From NCBI RefSeq assembly GCF_023065955.2, contig NW_026622897.1:3043001-3107000 (forward strand): a stretch of DNA of 64,000 nt, given 5' to 3'. This DNA comes from Ursus arctos. Lineage: Eukaryota; Chordata; Mammalia; Carnivora; Ursidae. Below are positions 11,735 through 24,373 of the stretch, one piece after another (position 1 is the stretch's first letter; each line of letters starts with the position of its first letter). Position numbers and translations under genes: made by a program. The notes under the pieces are model-generated. The model was given only the letters and a program-made list of their open reading frames with translations. It had not been told where the DNA came from and made no database searches.

Positions 11735-11838
11735 ACAGCATTGGATGTCATGCTACACGGTTGAAAACACGATACGCTGTTTTGGGGGTGGATTCCTAAT
11801 GTGTCAGTTGCAGGGAGGAGACAGAGGTTAAGAACCAC
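11735..11838. repeat. Possible hAT (MER20/MER5-like) end
   Basis: The block ends with GGTTAAGAACCACTGG, the reverse complement of the common CCAGTGGTTCTTAACC hAT terminus. The left end is not evident. Confidence 0.3.
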
Positions 11839-11946
11839 TGGAGAAATAATCTGCAAAGCTTATTCCAGAATTATTGATCTGTGAGCTCACTGTGGGAAAA
11901 AAGCTACACTTTTTGTGGCTGCTCATCGAAAGAAGAGATTTCTCCT

Positions 11947-12145
11947 GGGGCGCCTGGGTGGCGCAGTCATTAAGCATCTGCCTTCGGCTCAGGGCGTAAT
12001 CCCGGCGTTCTTGGATCGAGCCCCATGTCAGGCTCCTCCGCTAGGAGCCTGCTTCTTCCTCTCCCACTCCCCCTGCTTGTGTTCCCTCTCTCGGGGGCTG
12101 TCTCTGTCAAATAAATAAATAAAATCTTTAAAAAAAAAAAAAAAA
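11947..12145 (+). mobile_element. Can-SINE, younger bear/panda-like subfamily
   Basis: The head GGGGCGCCTGGGTGGCGCAG, the diagnostic GGCTCAGGGCGTAATCCCGG, GGCTCCTCCGCTAGGAGCC and the CTCTCTCGGGGGCTGTCTCT tail differ from the common SINEC body. Its flanks share AGAAGAGATTT (11,931 and 12,151). This subfamily is one reason for inferring an ursid or a relative. Confidence 0.95.
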
Positions 12146-12297
12146 GAAGAAGAAGAGATTTTACCTGAATCAGTCACCTTTTTTAACCTTTGTGCAGTTG
12201 GGGCCACTCCAGTGGGTCACTTTACACTTGCAGTCATCAGCTTCTGTGTTACAGGTGGGAGAAGTAGGGCATTTCAGGCTTTCTCATGTAGAGGTAC

Positions 12298-12500
12298 CAT
12301 GATGGCATAGAGCGCGTGTTTGGGCCTGTGTAATCCTGACTCTAACTACTCATGAGCTATGTGACCTTGGACAAGTTATATAATTTCTCCCAACCTGGGA
12401 TGCTCAAAAAGGTAGAAGTGCCTTTCTCTTACGGTTGTTGTGAAGTTAAATAAAATCTCTCATTCAGTAGCCGTGTCTTGCTCACTGTCTATGTAAGTAG
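12298..12500 (+). repeat. MIR SINE, nearly full length
   Basis: The order ATCCTGACTCTAACTACTCATG, GAGCTATGTGACCTTGGACAAG, CGGTTGTTGTGAAGTTAAATAAAA follows the MIR consensus. Confidence 0.88.
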
Positions 12501-15500
12501 TGGGCGGGCACATTGACATCAAGGTGTTGAGGATGAGAAAGACACAGTTCTGCATGAAATATTCTTTCTTGTGCTTCAGAATGCCAAGCATGGGGTCTGA
12601 CTTGCAACAGAAACTCATTGGGAGCTAGTTTTCTTTCCTCCAAATCCAAAATAACATGCTTATGTAAGAGCGTAGGGTGCACACTTTAAGACAACATTGG
12701 TATATTTTCAGTGTATCCTTCTGAAACGCATATTCTAATCCAAATGAATGACTCTAGTAATATACCTTCAAACTAATTAGCAGGTAATAAAGGAGATCCT
12801 TTTGGAGAAGCAAACATTTTGCCCTCCCTCAGGTAAAACATATTTTCCTTCACATTGACTCATTTTTTTTAAGGTACTAATTTGCATTTAAAATTATAGA
12901 GAATGCCTGGATGAATAGCTTACAATGTCTTATTTATTTTACGTTGTCAGTGAAATGATCCCACCCTGAGAATTTTGAATCCATTCACAAAGCTATTTTT
13001 TATTACCTATACATTTATTTTTTAAATATAGCAGGAAATGCACAGCCAATTCACCTGGCAATAGGCATGGCGATATTTTTAATAGCATTTTTAGGATTGT
13101 CATATTCAATTAGTAGTTTCACTGTGCCGCCTCAACAATTAGTGAACTAATCCAGGAAGTGCCAATAAAAATCACATCAGGTGATAGTTTCCTCAGCCAC
13201 TTACGAGTTATTAATATGCTGTCAAGTCTAGAACTCAAGCTGAATTCAAATCAGAGTCCCTGGTCTTCAAATTTGCTCAGTGATACTGTGGCCCAGTGAC
13301 ATACCGGTGAGGGGTTCTGTTTTCTCACTCCTCTTTATCTAACTCGTAATCTCTCCATTTCCCCGTTTGTCTCTTCTGTCCTCCTGACAATCACTACAAT
13401 CACCAGTCGTGTCAGCAGTGCACTGAGCCTCCTAATCAACTCAGCTGCCTACTTCTCTTTTCCAGTCAGGAGATGATGGGTTTGTCTGAACTTTCAAAGA
13501 TAGAATATGCCATTAACATTGATTTTTTTTTAAATCTGTAATACGGTATTGTGTTGGCATCCCTTCATTGAAATTCTAAGTATGTGGATTAATCACAAAA
13601 GCACATTCTTCAGAAATACTGAAATTATAATATTCGTATGTTTTCGTATATCAAAACTGCATTTGTGCTGTGTTCTCTCCTTTTTTTTTTTTTCTCTTTT
13701 CCTTTTTCCTCTTATAATATGCTAAGTCGCAGGAGGCAGTTTCTAGTGGTTACTTTTCATAAATTTCAAGATAAAATCAAGATCTGCTTTTTCTGGGGCA
13801 CAGTTTCAGAACAATTGCATAGTTTTAGTTATGTCCCCACCACCAGGCCATAAATTAAGCTATTTATTAACCAACCAATATTTTAAAATGTCTACTTTAA
13901 GAACACCTTAAGGGAATATGAAAGGATGCCAACGTTTTGCCCTCAAAGAGCTTATAACTTAGTTTAGAATAAAATGCTCAGTCAAATAAAAAATCAATTA
14001 ATAATGAGTTAAATTGATATTGCTGTACTGGTTCAAGGGGTGTCATTATATATTATCCAGCTGTTAAGTGAACAGCACAGACAAGATTTCTGTGGTCCAA
14101 TGAAACTTCAAAGCACTTGAGTGAGGCCTTGAAGGACAGCCTTAAAATGTAAAGAATTCTGTTGAGAATCCAGTACCACGCTTCAGATTCAGCACATAAC
14201 AAACCCCGATTCTCTCTTGGGGCTGTTTTAACTCCACTTGCCCTTAACTCACCATCTCCAGCCCTGTAACACCTCAACAGAAGACAGACAGTCCCCAGTC
14301 CTGCTACGACCACAATGGGCTGTTGTGTGGAATCACTGACCTCCTTTCGCCAGTGATAGTTTCGTTCAAATTAAGCAATGGCTATCTGTCAAAATTTGTG
14401 GTGGGTGCCTCAGGGAATATAACAATGAGTATAATATGGTTGTTATTTATATTCTCATGCCTTTTGGAAGAGATACTTAGGTATAAACATTCCAAACCGA
14501 ATAGAGTTGGATGAGAGCTGAAATGAAGGTAGAAATCCAGCTGTATGTGAACCAGACTGTAATCCAATCTAAAGCACTCAGTTTGGTGTAAAAATATAGA
14601 CAGTCTTCCAAAATAAACATGCAGCCCTTCAAAGAAAGGTGATTAGTCTCTCGGATTTCCCCTCCCTCCTCCTGCTACTTTCTAAAATAGCGTTTGACTG
14701 TATGGTAGAGAACGTATAGTTGAATTGATTTTGCGCATTTACAGGAAGAAGGTGCTGATACCCACAAGGATCTTCAGGAAACAGACAGGTTATGGCATTC
14801 GAGTGGTTTGTTGTGTCTAAAAACTGAACAAGTGAGTGATGAGCTGCACCTGGTTCTACCTGGCTCTTTTGGGGAGTTAAATATTACATATTCATATCCG
14901 CTTCTGCAGTCTGTGGTCCTGGTCTTTCGTTCCTGGTCTTGAAGTTCAGCCCTTCAGCAGCTGCTCATCCTGATCCAGGTTTCTGCCTTTGTATCTGTGC
15001 CCGCTAGGCAGACAGGGACTTCTGGGATCCCTGCACACTGCGTAACAGCTTGGGGTAACCAGGACTACCTGTATGGATGTCTTCTATCAGTGAGTGTGTA
15101 CTATCTTACAAGTGGTTGCTTTCAGGGATTTCCCCCAGAAGCCTACAGACCCTTACCTGCACCCCATGGAAAGCATGACACACACCCTTTGTCCTGACTT
15201 AACCATCCCTCACTGAATATTTCCAAAACATCAATCAGTTTCTAAGTAGCAGAGCATTTGAGGTTCAGACATGAAAAGGCATAGTTAAGTATCTTTATTC
15301 CTCTAGCATATATTCTTACTACCCTTCAACTGCAAGCTTCTGAACTTTCATGGGGAGAAGGAATATCTTTCCTACACCTATAGAAGAAATTCTGTCACCA
15401 GAGTTTTTAGACTTGGTTATTATTTTAAAGACATTTGGAAAATTATTTTGTTTCTTGTCCATACCTAATGTTTAAGCCTGGTGCTTTGGTACACAATCTT

Positions 15501-15760
15501 ATTTTAATTGTCAGTTGTTTACTATTCTGTTTATATTACTTTTGAAATTATCCCAATTAATATGCATTTACTCACTCATGCAGATAGCTTAAGTTGGTTA
15601 CATATAAAGTCAAATATGCAGAAATATAAACAAAAAAATACAAGCTACATCAAAAAATAGATTTCTTCAATTAGACTCTGGAAAAAAAGTGATAAGTGTC
15701 TGTTATCAGTCAGAGTTCTACCAGAGAAAGAGAACTGGTAGGATATGTATAATTAGAATG
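12501..15760. other. Long low-repeat stretch, no gene assigned
   Basis: I recognise no young repeat over about 3.2 kb. The 12,780-13,210 part has the look of conserved non-coding sequence, with homeodomain-type TAATTA-like words and an ATTTGCAT octamer-like word near 12,880. An 82-bp splice-bounded open stretch lies at 15,008-15,089. Part of 13,320-13,470 may be an L2 relic. Confidence 0.4.
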
Positions 15761-15763
15761 ATT

Positions 15764-15781
15764 ATATATGTGTGTGTGCGT

Positions 15782-15812
<31 letters not shown>

Positions 15813-15826
15813 GTGTGTATACAGTG

Positions 15827-15867
<41 letters not shown>
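15764..15867. repeat. Compound (TG)n/(CA)n microsatellite with inverted symmetry
   Basis: TATATATGTGTGTGTGCG is followed by TACACACACACACACACA, a GTGTGTATACAGTGTATAC core and a further (CA)n tract. The alternating purine-pyrimidine run is about 100 bp long. Confidence 0.95.
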
Positions 15868-15869
<2 letters not shown>

Positions 15870-17489
15870 CACAACAATGCCTCAATTAGTGTTTGAGTAA
15901 ATGGCTACTGTAGCCTAGCCTAGTTAAACAATAAAACTAACCATCACAGAGCCAAAATTGGTGGTAAAGGAAAGGGAATATAAAGGATCAACTATGAAGA
16001 AACAAGCAACTAACTGGACAAAACAGACAAAGTTAAGGGGTCACTTAAGGATAACTGGAGGGTTTTACTTTGGCTAAGTGAGAAAGTGGTATACTTGTAA
16101 CAAAACTATCGGGAGCTGTTTTGGAGAAGAAGCTAATTAATCCAGTTTTAGATGTTGATGTACATGAGTTAAATGGCCAAATAATTGGAGTTGATTTGTT
16201 CACCCAACATACTTTAGTTGAATAACTGAAAACATGGTCATATACTTCCACTTCCCTACCCTGGACATAGCTGTGAATGGATCATTAGTACCCTCTTGAC
16301 CCAATCCAAAGACTAAGACTAATCACATTTAAATACCAGACACACAATCAAGTCAGATGGTCATGGGTCCTACAACTAAGTATGGGGTTCTAGAGTTGGC
16401 AGCCATGGAGTTGCAAGTGTATGCACTATACCCCAGCCCAGACAGATAGGAAAGCATAGGTGAGTGAAATTAGGCAACCCTTAAAGACAGGGAATGTGAC
16501 TTTATTTCCTGTCTTTATAAACAGCTTTTCATGATTCTTGGCCTAATTTTCTAAATATATTTGAGTTAGATTGAGTGAATTTCTGTTCTTGTATCCAGGA
16601 ATAAAATCAAGTACTCTGAGGAAATCTAGTTGGAAATATCAGCATTATCTATTTTTAAACATTCTGCTACCTCAATAATTAATTGTTATGTTTGATAGCA
16701 GTAAAAGGGGGAAAGAGAATTTTAACACTGGGATTAATATGAGCCTTAATGTAGTTGAACTGGAAAATAATGGAAAATTAGTTGTACTTGGCACAACATA
16801 GTACTTGCAGAATCAAAACCAAATGTTTGTAAAGAAAAGTTTCTGGTGTCTTGACTGCAACAATTATTCACCTACACCTGGAGTTACCATCCATTGACCC
16901 TACCATATTTGCACTGCTACTGCATTGCTTCTGTGCTCGCCTCCTGTGTTGTCCAGCTTACATCCCTCAATCCATCATAATCACCACTGTTCTTATGTAA
17001 GCCCCTAACTTCCATCCCATTTTTTTTGCTTTGCTACTTCCATCTGGTAAAATTCCAACCACAACTAATTCCAGCTCTGCCTGTTCCAAACCTCCTACAT
17101 CCATAACATCATTGGAAAAATATACCCAATCATGTTGTCTGATCTAAATTGAAATGTATGACCGCTAACTTCAAGTGGGCTCTTCATGTTAAACAACAAT
17201 CATACTACATTTATTTTAATTCCGTCATACCTGCTTTTCTGGAAAATGCTTTTATACTTTCTCCTACTATCATTAAAACCCCAACACTTCTTTCTTCCTC
17301 CTCCATTCTTATTCTTATGATGATTATCGTGCTTCCTACTTTACTGAGAATATAGAGCCAATCAACTAGGTAAACCCACTACCTTTTTTCCTTGCCAGCC
17401 AGTTAGATCATATCACTTCCCCAGAAATCCTCCTTTGTCACTTCTGCAGATCAATTTGTCGCCTTCTATTGGTTTATTTCTATCAGCAA
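15868..17489. other. Unassigned DNA
   Basis: No gene is seen. The 16,860-17,480 part is pyrimidine-rich on the plus strand (many CATCC, CCTCC and TTCC words) and looks like an old dispersed repeat I cannot name. Confidence 0.4.
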
Positions 17490-18085
17490 CTAGAACTCAT
17501 TCATTGACAATGGAAGTATAAAATAGTATGAATTTGGAAAACTATTTGGCAGTTTATTATAAATTTCAGTATTACCTCCCTATGACTCAATAATTCCATT
17601 TCCTATTTCTTTTATAAAAGAGAAATGAAAAGATACATTCACAAAAAGACTAGGACAGGCATGTTCAAAGCCCGAAACTGGAAACATTTCAATTGCCTAT
17701 CAGTAGAAGAGTAATTTTAAAATACTCTGGTATATTTTCACGATGCAGTATTACTACTCAGCAATTAAAATAAATTAACAACTGATATATACAACAAAGT
17801 GAATGAAAATTTTAAAAATTACATAAAACAAAAGAAGCCATATCCAAAAGAACATATCCACATGATTTGATTTATATAAATGTCAAGAAAAGACACAGCA
17901 AACCTGTGAATATAAAAATCAAAACGCTAGATACCTCTTGGTGCAGGGACATTGACTAGAAAGGGATATGAGACACTTTTTCTAAGTCTTGATTGTGGTA
18001 TTACACAAGGTTATATATTTGTTAAATATAGAGGAAAATCTGTGCATTTCTCTATATGTAAATTATAACTCTTAAAAACAACAAA
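17490..18085 (+). mobile_element. Old L1 3' end (L1M-type), sense
   Basis: TTTGGAAAACTATTTGGCAG, AACTGGAAACATTTCAATTGC, GATGCAGTATTACTACTCAGC, TATAAATGTCAAGAAAAGAC and CTTGATTGTGGTATTACAC follow the L1 ORF2 C-terminus and 3' UTR of mammalian L1M elements. Strongly decayed. Confidence 0.85.
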
Positions 18086-18689
18086 ATATGTTAAAAGTTA
18101 ACATGCCTCAAGAAGTCAGTTATCAGGTGGCAGTCAGGGAAGAAACTGTCATTAGATGCCGGAAAGATACAGAGGCATGTTGTTGTAATGACTAAACATG
18201 TTTAAAAGTGTTTCCTTTGAAAATCTGGGAAGTGCAGAAGGAAAACATCTAACTAGAATATTAACAATGTATGTTTCTTGAAAACAGATGCTTGTAGCAA
18301 GGTGTAACAAAAAAAGAGATGAGCTCTGGGAAGAATTGGATGCTTTGAGAGTAGAAGTGAATTCATACCAGGAGAATTAAAAAATTTGGATCTTGCAGGA
18401 TTAGAAAGTCAACTCTTCTAGATCCCAAACTGGAAATGGCACCCTTAGAACTTTTAGTTGAACAAGGACTTCAGTCTTAGCAGGGAAGTGTTGAAGAGTA
18501 GTGAGGACTGTCACAGAGTTCAAATCACATGGTCTCAATATTGTCATTAATTTTGGAGGAAAAGCAAGAAAGTCAAGAAAGCAAGACACCAATAAATGAA
18601 TGATGCTAGATAATTTCATCTAGCAAAGAACTTGTGTGTGGTTACAGATAATGTGATACTGACTAAGGCGACTGGATTCATTTTTGCAA
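18086..18689. other. Unassigned DNA
   Basis: No gene or named repeat is recognised between the two sense L1 pieces. Confidence 0.45.
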
Positions 18690-18779
18690 GAATTGCATTG
18701 CTAATATTCAGAACATTCCATAGATCACATATTACTGAAACCTCAGTAATTTCAAAAATATTGAAGTCATACCATGCAT

Positions 18780-20820
18780 CTTTTCTAATCACAATACTAA
18801 GAAACTAAAAGTCAACACAAGAAAAAAACTTGAAAGACCTTACAGATTTATGGAGGTTAAAGAGTATGCTACTAAACAATGAATGGTTCAAACAGGAAAT
18901 AAAAGAAAAAATAAGGTGCACGGAGACAAAAGAAAATGAAAATACATCCAAAAACTTTGGGATGCAGCAAAAGCAGTTCTAAGAGGGAAGTTTATAGTAA
19001 TATAGGCCTACCTCAAGAAGCAAGAGAAATCTCAAACAACCTAATCTTACATCTAAAGGAGGTAGAAAAAGAACAACAAACAAAATCTAAAACTAGCAGA
19101 AGGAAGGAAATAAATATGAAACCAGAAATAAATTATATAGAAGCCAAAAAAAAACCCACACAATATAACAGATAATTAAACCACAAGCCAGTTTTTTGAG
19201 AAAAATCAATAAAATTGATAAACCTCTATCCATATTTATCAAGAAAAAATAAAAGATTTAAATAAAATCACAAATGAGAGAGAAGAAATAGTAACCAACA
19301 CCACAGAAATACAATTAGAATATTATGAAAAATTATATGCCAACAAATTGAACAACCTAGAAGAAATTGATAAATTCTTAGAAACATATAAATCACCAAA
19401 ACTGAAATAGGAAGAAATAGAAAACCTGAACAGATTGATTACCAGCAAAGAAATTGAATCAGTAATCAAAAAACAACTCCCAAAAACCAGAAATCCACAA
19501 CCAGATGGCTTCACAGGCAAATTCTACCAAACATTTAAAGAAGAATTAATGCCTATTTTTCTCAAACCATTCCAAAAGATAGAAAAGGAAGGAAAACTTC
19601 CAAATTCATTCTATGAGGCCAGTATCACCCTGATACCAAAACCTGATAAAAACACCATAAAGAGAACTACAGGCCAATATCTCTGATGAACATAGATGTA
19701 AAAATACTCAACAAAATGCTAGCAAACTGGACCCAACGATACTTTAAAAAATCATTCACCACAAGAAAGTGGAATTTATTCCTGGGTTGCAAGAGTTGTT
19801 AAATATCTGCAGATCAATCAACATGATACATCACATTAAGAAAAGAAAGGATAAGAACCATGTGATCATTTCAATAGATGCAGAAAAAGCGTTTGACAAA
19901 GTACAACAACCATTCATGATAAAACCCCTCAACAAAATAGGTTTAGAGGGAACACAGCCCAACATAATAAAAGCCATATATGAACAGCCCACAGCAAACA
20001 TCGTTCTCGCTGGGGGAAACCTGAGAGCCTTTCCCCTAAGGAAAGGAACAAGAGAGGGATGTCCACTCCTACCACTTTTATTCACTGTAGTAGTGGAAGT
20101 CTTAGCCACAGCAATCAGACAACAAAAAGAAATAAAAGGCATCCAAAAACAGCAAGGAAGAAGTCAAACTTTCATGATTTGCAAATGACATGATACCATA
20201 TATAGAGAAAACCCTAAAGATTCCACCAAAAAACTGTTAGAACTGATACATGAATTCAGTAAGTCATAGGATACAAAATCAGCATACAGAAATCTGTTGC
20301 ATTTCTATACACCAATAATGAAGCAGTAGAAAGAGAAATTAAGGAATCAATCTCATTTACAATTGCACCAAAAAACCATGAGATACCTAGGAATAAACTT
20401 AACCAAAGGGATGAAAGGCCTGTACTCTGAAATCTATAGAAGACCAATGAAAGAAATTGAAGAGGACACAAGGAAATGGAAAGATATCTCATGCTCATTC
20501 ATTGGAAGAACAAATGTTGAAATGTCTATACTACCCAAAGCAATCTACACGTAAAATGTAATCCCTATCAAAATGCCAAGAGCATTTTTGATAGAACTAG
20601 AACAAGCAATTCTAAAATTTATTTGGAACCAAGAAAGAACAAAGGATTCTTGAAAAGGAAAAACAAAACTGGAGGCTTCACAATTCCAGGCTTCAAGCTA
20701 TATTACAAAGCTATAGGGATCAAAACAGTATGGTACGGACACGAAAATAGACGCAAGTCAATAGAACAGAATAGGAAACCCAGAAATGGACCCACAACTA
20801 TATGGTCAACTAATCTTTGA
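18780..20820 (+). pseudogene. Decayed L1 ORF2 (reverse transcriptase) remains
   Basis: L1 ORF2p is an endonuclease and reverse transcriptase that primes cDNA synthesis at the insertion site. Here only broken frames survive. Residues such as [20 protein letters not shown] (19,435-19,686) and [17 protein letters not shown] (19,769-20,188) are the RT fingers and palm. The FADD catalytic box region near 20,170 is disrupted by a stop and a frameshift; the following frame (20,363-20,554) carries [10 protein letters not shown], which in intact L1 lies just downstream. At least three frame breaks and several stops make this a pseudogene. The frames are shared with the mobile element around them and are not host genes. 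Confidence 0.92.
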
Positions 20821-21932
20821 CAAAATAGGAAAGAATATTCAATGGGAAAAAGTCTCTTCAACAAAAGGTGTTGGGAAAACTGGACAGAGGTAACATGCAG
20901 AAGAGTGAAACTAAACCATTGCCTTACACCATACACAAAAATAAATTCAAAATGAATGAAAGACCTAAACGTGAGACCTGAAACCATTAAAATCGTAGAG
21001 GAGAACACAGGCAGTAACTTCTTTGACATCGACCACAGCAACTTCTTCCTAGATGTCTCCTGAGTCAAAGGAAATAAAAGCAAAAATAAACTGTGGGACT
21101 TCATCAAAATAAAAAGCTTCTGTATAGTGAACCAAGCAATCAACAAAACTTAAAGGCAACCTTCAGAATGAGAGAAGATATTTGCAAATGATATATCTGA
21201 TAAAGGATTAGTATCCAAATTCTGTAAAAAACTTAGATGATTCAACACCCAAAAACAACCCAATTAAAAATGGGCAGGAGACATGAATAGACATTTATGC
21301 AAAGAAGAGGGCTAACAGACACATGAGAAGATTCTCAACATCACTCATCAGGGAAATAATGAATCAAAACTACGATAAGATATCACCTCACACCTGTCAG
21401 AATGGCTAAAATCAACAGCATAAGAAACAAGGGTGATGGTGAGGATGTGGAGAAAAATGAACATTCATGCACAGTTGGTGGGAATGGAAACTGGTGTAGC
21501 CACTGTGGAAAACAGTCTGGAGGTTCTTCCAAAAGTTAAAAATAGAACTACACAACGATCCAGCCAGTGCACTACTGGCTATTTACCCAAAAAATACAAA
21601 ACCACTAATTCAGAGGGATGCATGCACCCTAATATTTATTGCAGCATTATTTACAAAAGCCAAGCTTTGGAAGCAGCCCAAGTGTCCATCGACTAATGAA
21701 CGGATAAAGAAGATGTGGTGTATATACAATGGAATATTACTCAGCCATAAAAAGGAATGAAAGCTTGCCATTTGCAATGACCTGGATTGAGCTAGAGTAT
21801 GATGCTAAGTGAAATAAGTCAGTCAGAAAAAGACAAATACCATATAATTTCACTCATATGTGGAGTTTAAGAAACTAAAGAAGCAAATGGGAAAACGGGA
21901 AAAAGAGAGTGGCAAATCAAGAAATAGACTTC

Positions 21933-22003
21933 TTAAAAAAGATTTATTTATTTAAGAGAGAGAGCGAGGGAACATGAGTGGGGGGAGGAGGGACGGGGGG
22001 GAA
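21933..22003 (-). mobile_element. Truncated Can-SINE fragment inside L1
   Basis: TTAAAAAAGATTTATTTATTT followed by AAGAGAGAGAGCGAGGG and a G-rich stretch is the reverse-complemented tail half of a SINEC element. The tRNA-like head is absent and the normal L1 3' UTR resumes at about GAACACACTGACAGTCACC. It is either a truncated insertion or one later deleted. Confidence 0.75.
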
Positions 22004-22177
22004 GAACACACTGACAGTCACCAGAGGGGAGGTTGGTGGGGGATGAAGGAGGGTACCTGTCCTGATGAGCACCGGGTGATGTATAGAGCTGTTGAATCAC
22101 TCTATTGTACACCTGAAACTCATATTTTACTGTATGTTAACTACACTGGAACTAAAATAAAAACTTAAAAAAAAAAA

Positions 22178-22615
22178 GAGCTGTGTTGCCAAATAAACTG
22201 CAAGCCTGACCCAAAAATACCCGCTAATTTGTACTTGGGGGGTGTGGCTACAGAACATGAATCCTGGGGAGGGTATACTCTCTAATGCCTGTTAAATATG
22301 TAGTCATAAACCACGTGGGGGCAGGGAGAATGGATAAAAGATTTATTCCCAGGGAACAGTCAGGGTCTCCTCCAGTAATTTCCTCTACTACCAAAGCAGA
22401 GTATAAGGCCAGTCCCTAGGATTTCATCATTGCTATGGACTCTCCCCTCCTTCCGTTTCCTGAACGAGACTTTCAAGTGCAATTTGCAGTTATCCCATCC
22501 CTGGTCCAGGGTAGAGCAGATCCTTGTCTTTTGTCCATTGATTGTCAGAGTAGGATACCACACAAGAGAATTGTACAGGACCCACACATCCCTCCTGACT
22601 TTGAGCTACATACAT
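22178..22615. other. Unassigned DNA
   Basis: Overlapping frames of 63-98 residues occur on both strands between 22,360 and 22,726, none resembling a known protein. No repeat is recognised. Confidence 0.45.
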
Positions 22616-22619
22616 TACC

Positions 22620-23310
22620 TGGATGGAGCACAGTATGTCATGGGGCTTGGGAGGCGGGCCATGCAGGGATTTGTAAACCAAGTTAATGAGTTTAACTTAG
22701 GAGCAATGGTCAGCCATTGCTTTTAGTTCACAGAGGACATGACCTGATGCATATTTTGAGAGTGCCTCTTTAGCCGTAGTGTGTTAAGTAGCTTGGGGGT
22801 GGATCAGAGGGAATAATCAGCAGTAAATTAGGTTTAACAGTTATCAAGAGATGATGGTAGCTTGTAACTGGCTAGTGTCAGAGGGGAGTTAGGATACTGG
22901 TCAATATGAGAAATATTTAAAAAGTTAATTAAACTTGGTGATGCACTAGAAGTAGCAGGTGAGGGAGAATGGGGATAGCAAGACAGTCTTTTGAAATTCC
23001 AACATGAAAATTTAGGTGGGACGGTGGTGTTATTTGCTGAGGAAACAACTAGAAAATAACCAGGTTTGGAAGAAATAGCTTGAAATTGGACCAGTTGGGT
23101 GAGATATTTGTAGTTACTTGGGGATGTCTGATGTCTTGAATTCAGAGTAGAGGTCTATCCTGGACAATTCATTAAAGAATAATTAGGATGTAAATAGTGC
23201 CTGAGGCTGTAGACTTGAATTAGCCTAGGAAGAAACTATAGAATTAAAAAAGAAAGAAAAACGCTGAGGAAGGCCGAGGTAAATGGAAGAGGCAGCTCTG
23301 TAAGGTAAGT
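22620..23310 (-). repeat. L2 reverse-transcriptase C-terminal region
   Basis: CAGGGATTTGTAAACCAAG, GACATGACCTGATGCATATTTTG, ATCAAGAGATGATGGTAGCTTG and GGTGTTATTTGCTGAGG are the reverse complement of the L2 ORF2 region which in its consensus encodes the LDYCNSLL motif and its surroundings. Decayed. Confidence 0.7.
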
Positions 23311-24358
23311 ATGTGTAATCCCGGGCCCACCGCACTTAGACTGAGTGCGGACTGCAGCTTAGCCGTGCATCATGGTCCATGGCTCTTAGAGGAATAGGCT
23401 GCAGGAAAAGAATTTGAGCTCTCGAGTCAAAATATTATTTTATACTTAATGGCCACTGACCTTGGCCTAATTTATTCAACCAATCTGGGCTTCTGTTTTT
23501 CCCATGAGGAAAAAAAAAATAAGGATAAGACTGAGTTTATCATGAAGGATTATCTTTGTTAAAAAAAATGTATGATGTATATTTATATGATGTATAAAAG
23601 TCAAAAAAGAGTAGCTCTTATATTATCAATTCTGTGACCATAGGAATACTAGAAGAAAATACGTACCTACTTGAAATTTTAAATGTTAATTCTTTAAATG
23701 GTCAATGTACTAATCACTCTGACACGCCAGTTATTGAAAATCTTTAAAAATAATATTCCAGATTCATTATTTATAATCACTGTAGATTAAAAGGGTGCTG
23801 TAAAATTTAACTGACAAAAACATTATTATATTCATAAGGGCTGAGATATAAAGAAAAAACCCCATGACTTTGCCATTGTAGAATAGGACAACTATATTAT
23901 TAAGCTGACTTTTTTTCAGTAGTTATCAATGTCATTTTCCTGTCACATTAGTTTCAACGTTAGAGAAAAATAGCAACTCTTGGCTACAGTTACTCTGAAA
24001 TATTTCGTTAATGTGGCTCCTGTTACTTGTACACTTAAGTTTTCTCCTTTCTTACCTCTTGAAGAAGGGCAATTAATACGTTGGCTGAAAAAGGGCTTGA
24101 CACGCCAAATCCCCGCAAGGAGAAAATGTTTTTGTATCACCTTTCAGTGTCTTTATTCTATTGCCATGTTAGGAAATAAACTCTTTGAGGCTGTAAAATG
24201 TCTTTTATTTTGTTACAAAGTTTTTATCTCTAAAGAGATAATTGGTCCCACATTCCTCTCCACCAGTCGATACGTAATAGACTGCTGATTAAAACCAGGA
24301 AGGCACGCTTAAAATCACAGTCTCTTCGACATCTCACCACTTTATTTTCAACTACATA
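23311..24358. other. Unassigned AT-rich DNA with a small hairpin
   Basis: A perfect 7-bp stem CCGCACT/AGTGCGG with a 7-base loop lies at 23,330-23,350. Otherwise no gene or repeat is recognised. Confidence 0.45.
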
Positions 24359-24373
24359 TTCTACCTGTACTTC

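Larger units (their letters stand above)
18690..22177 (+). mobile_element. 5'-truncated carnivore L1, sense, with poly(A)
   Basis: About 3.5 kb of L1 starts inside ORF2 upstream of the reverse transcriptase and runs through the 3' UTR (CACTCTATTGTACACCTGAAAC) to a poly(A) at 22,167-22,177. ORF1, the 5' UTR and the endonuclease are missing, so it cannot be autonomous. A SINE fragment interrupts the 3' UTR at 21,933-22,003. Target-site duplications were not found. Confidence 0.95.

Noticed and set aside
20703..21146. 147-residue minus-strand frame
   Set aside because: It lies antisense to L1 ORF2 and 3' UTR text; the AT-rich L1 sequence leaves its antisense frame open.
23280..23312. Strong-looking splice donor AAG followed by GTAAGTATG
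   Set aside because: It sits at the end of an L2 relic with no supporting upstream acceptor or long coding frame.
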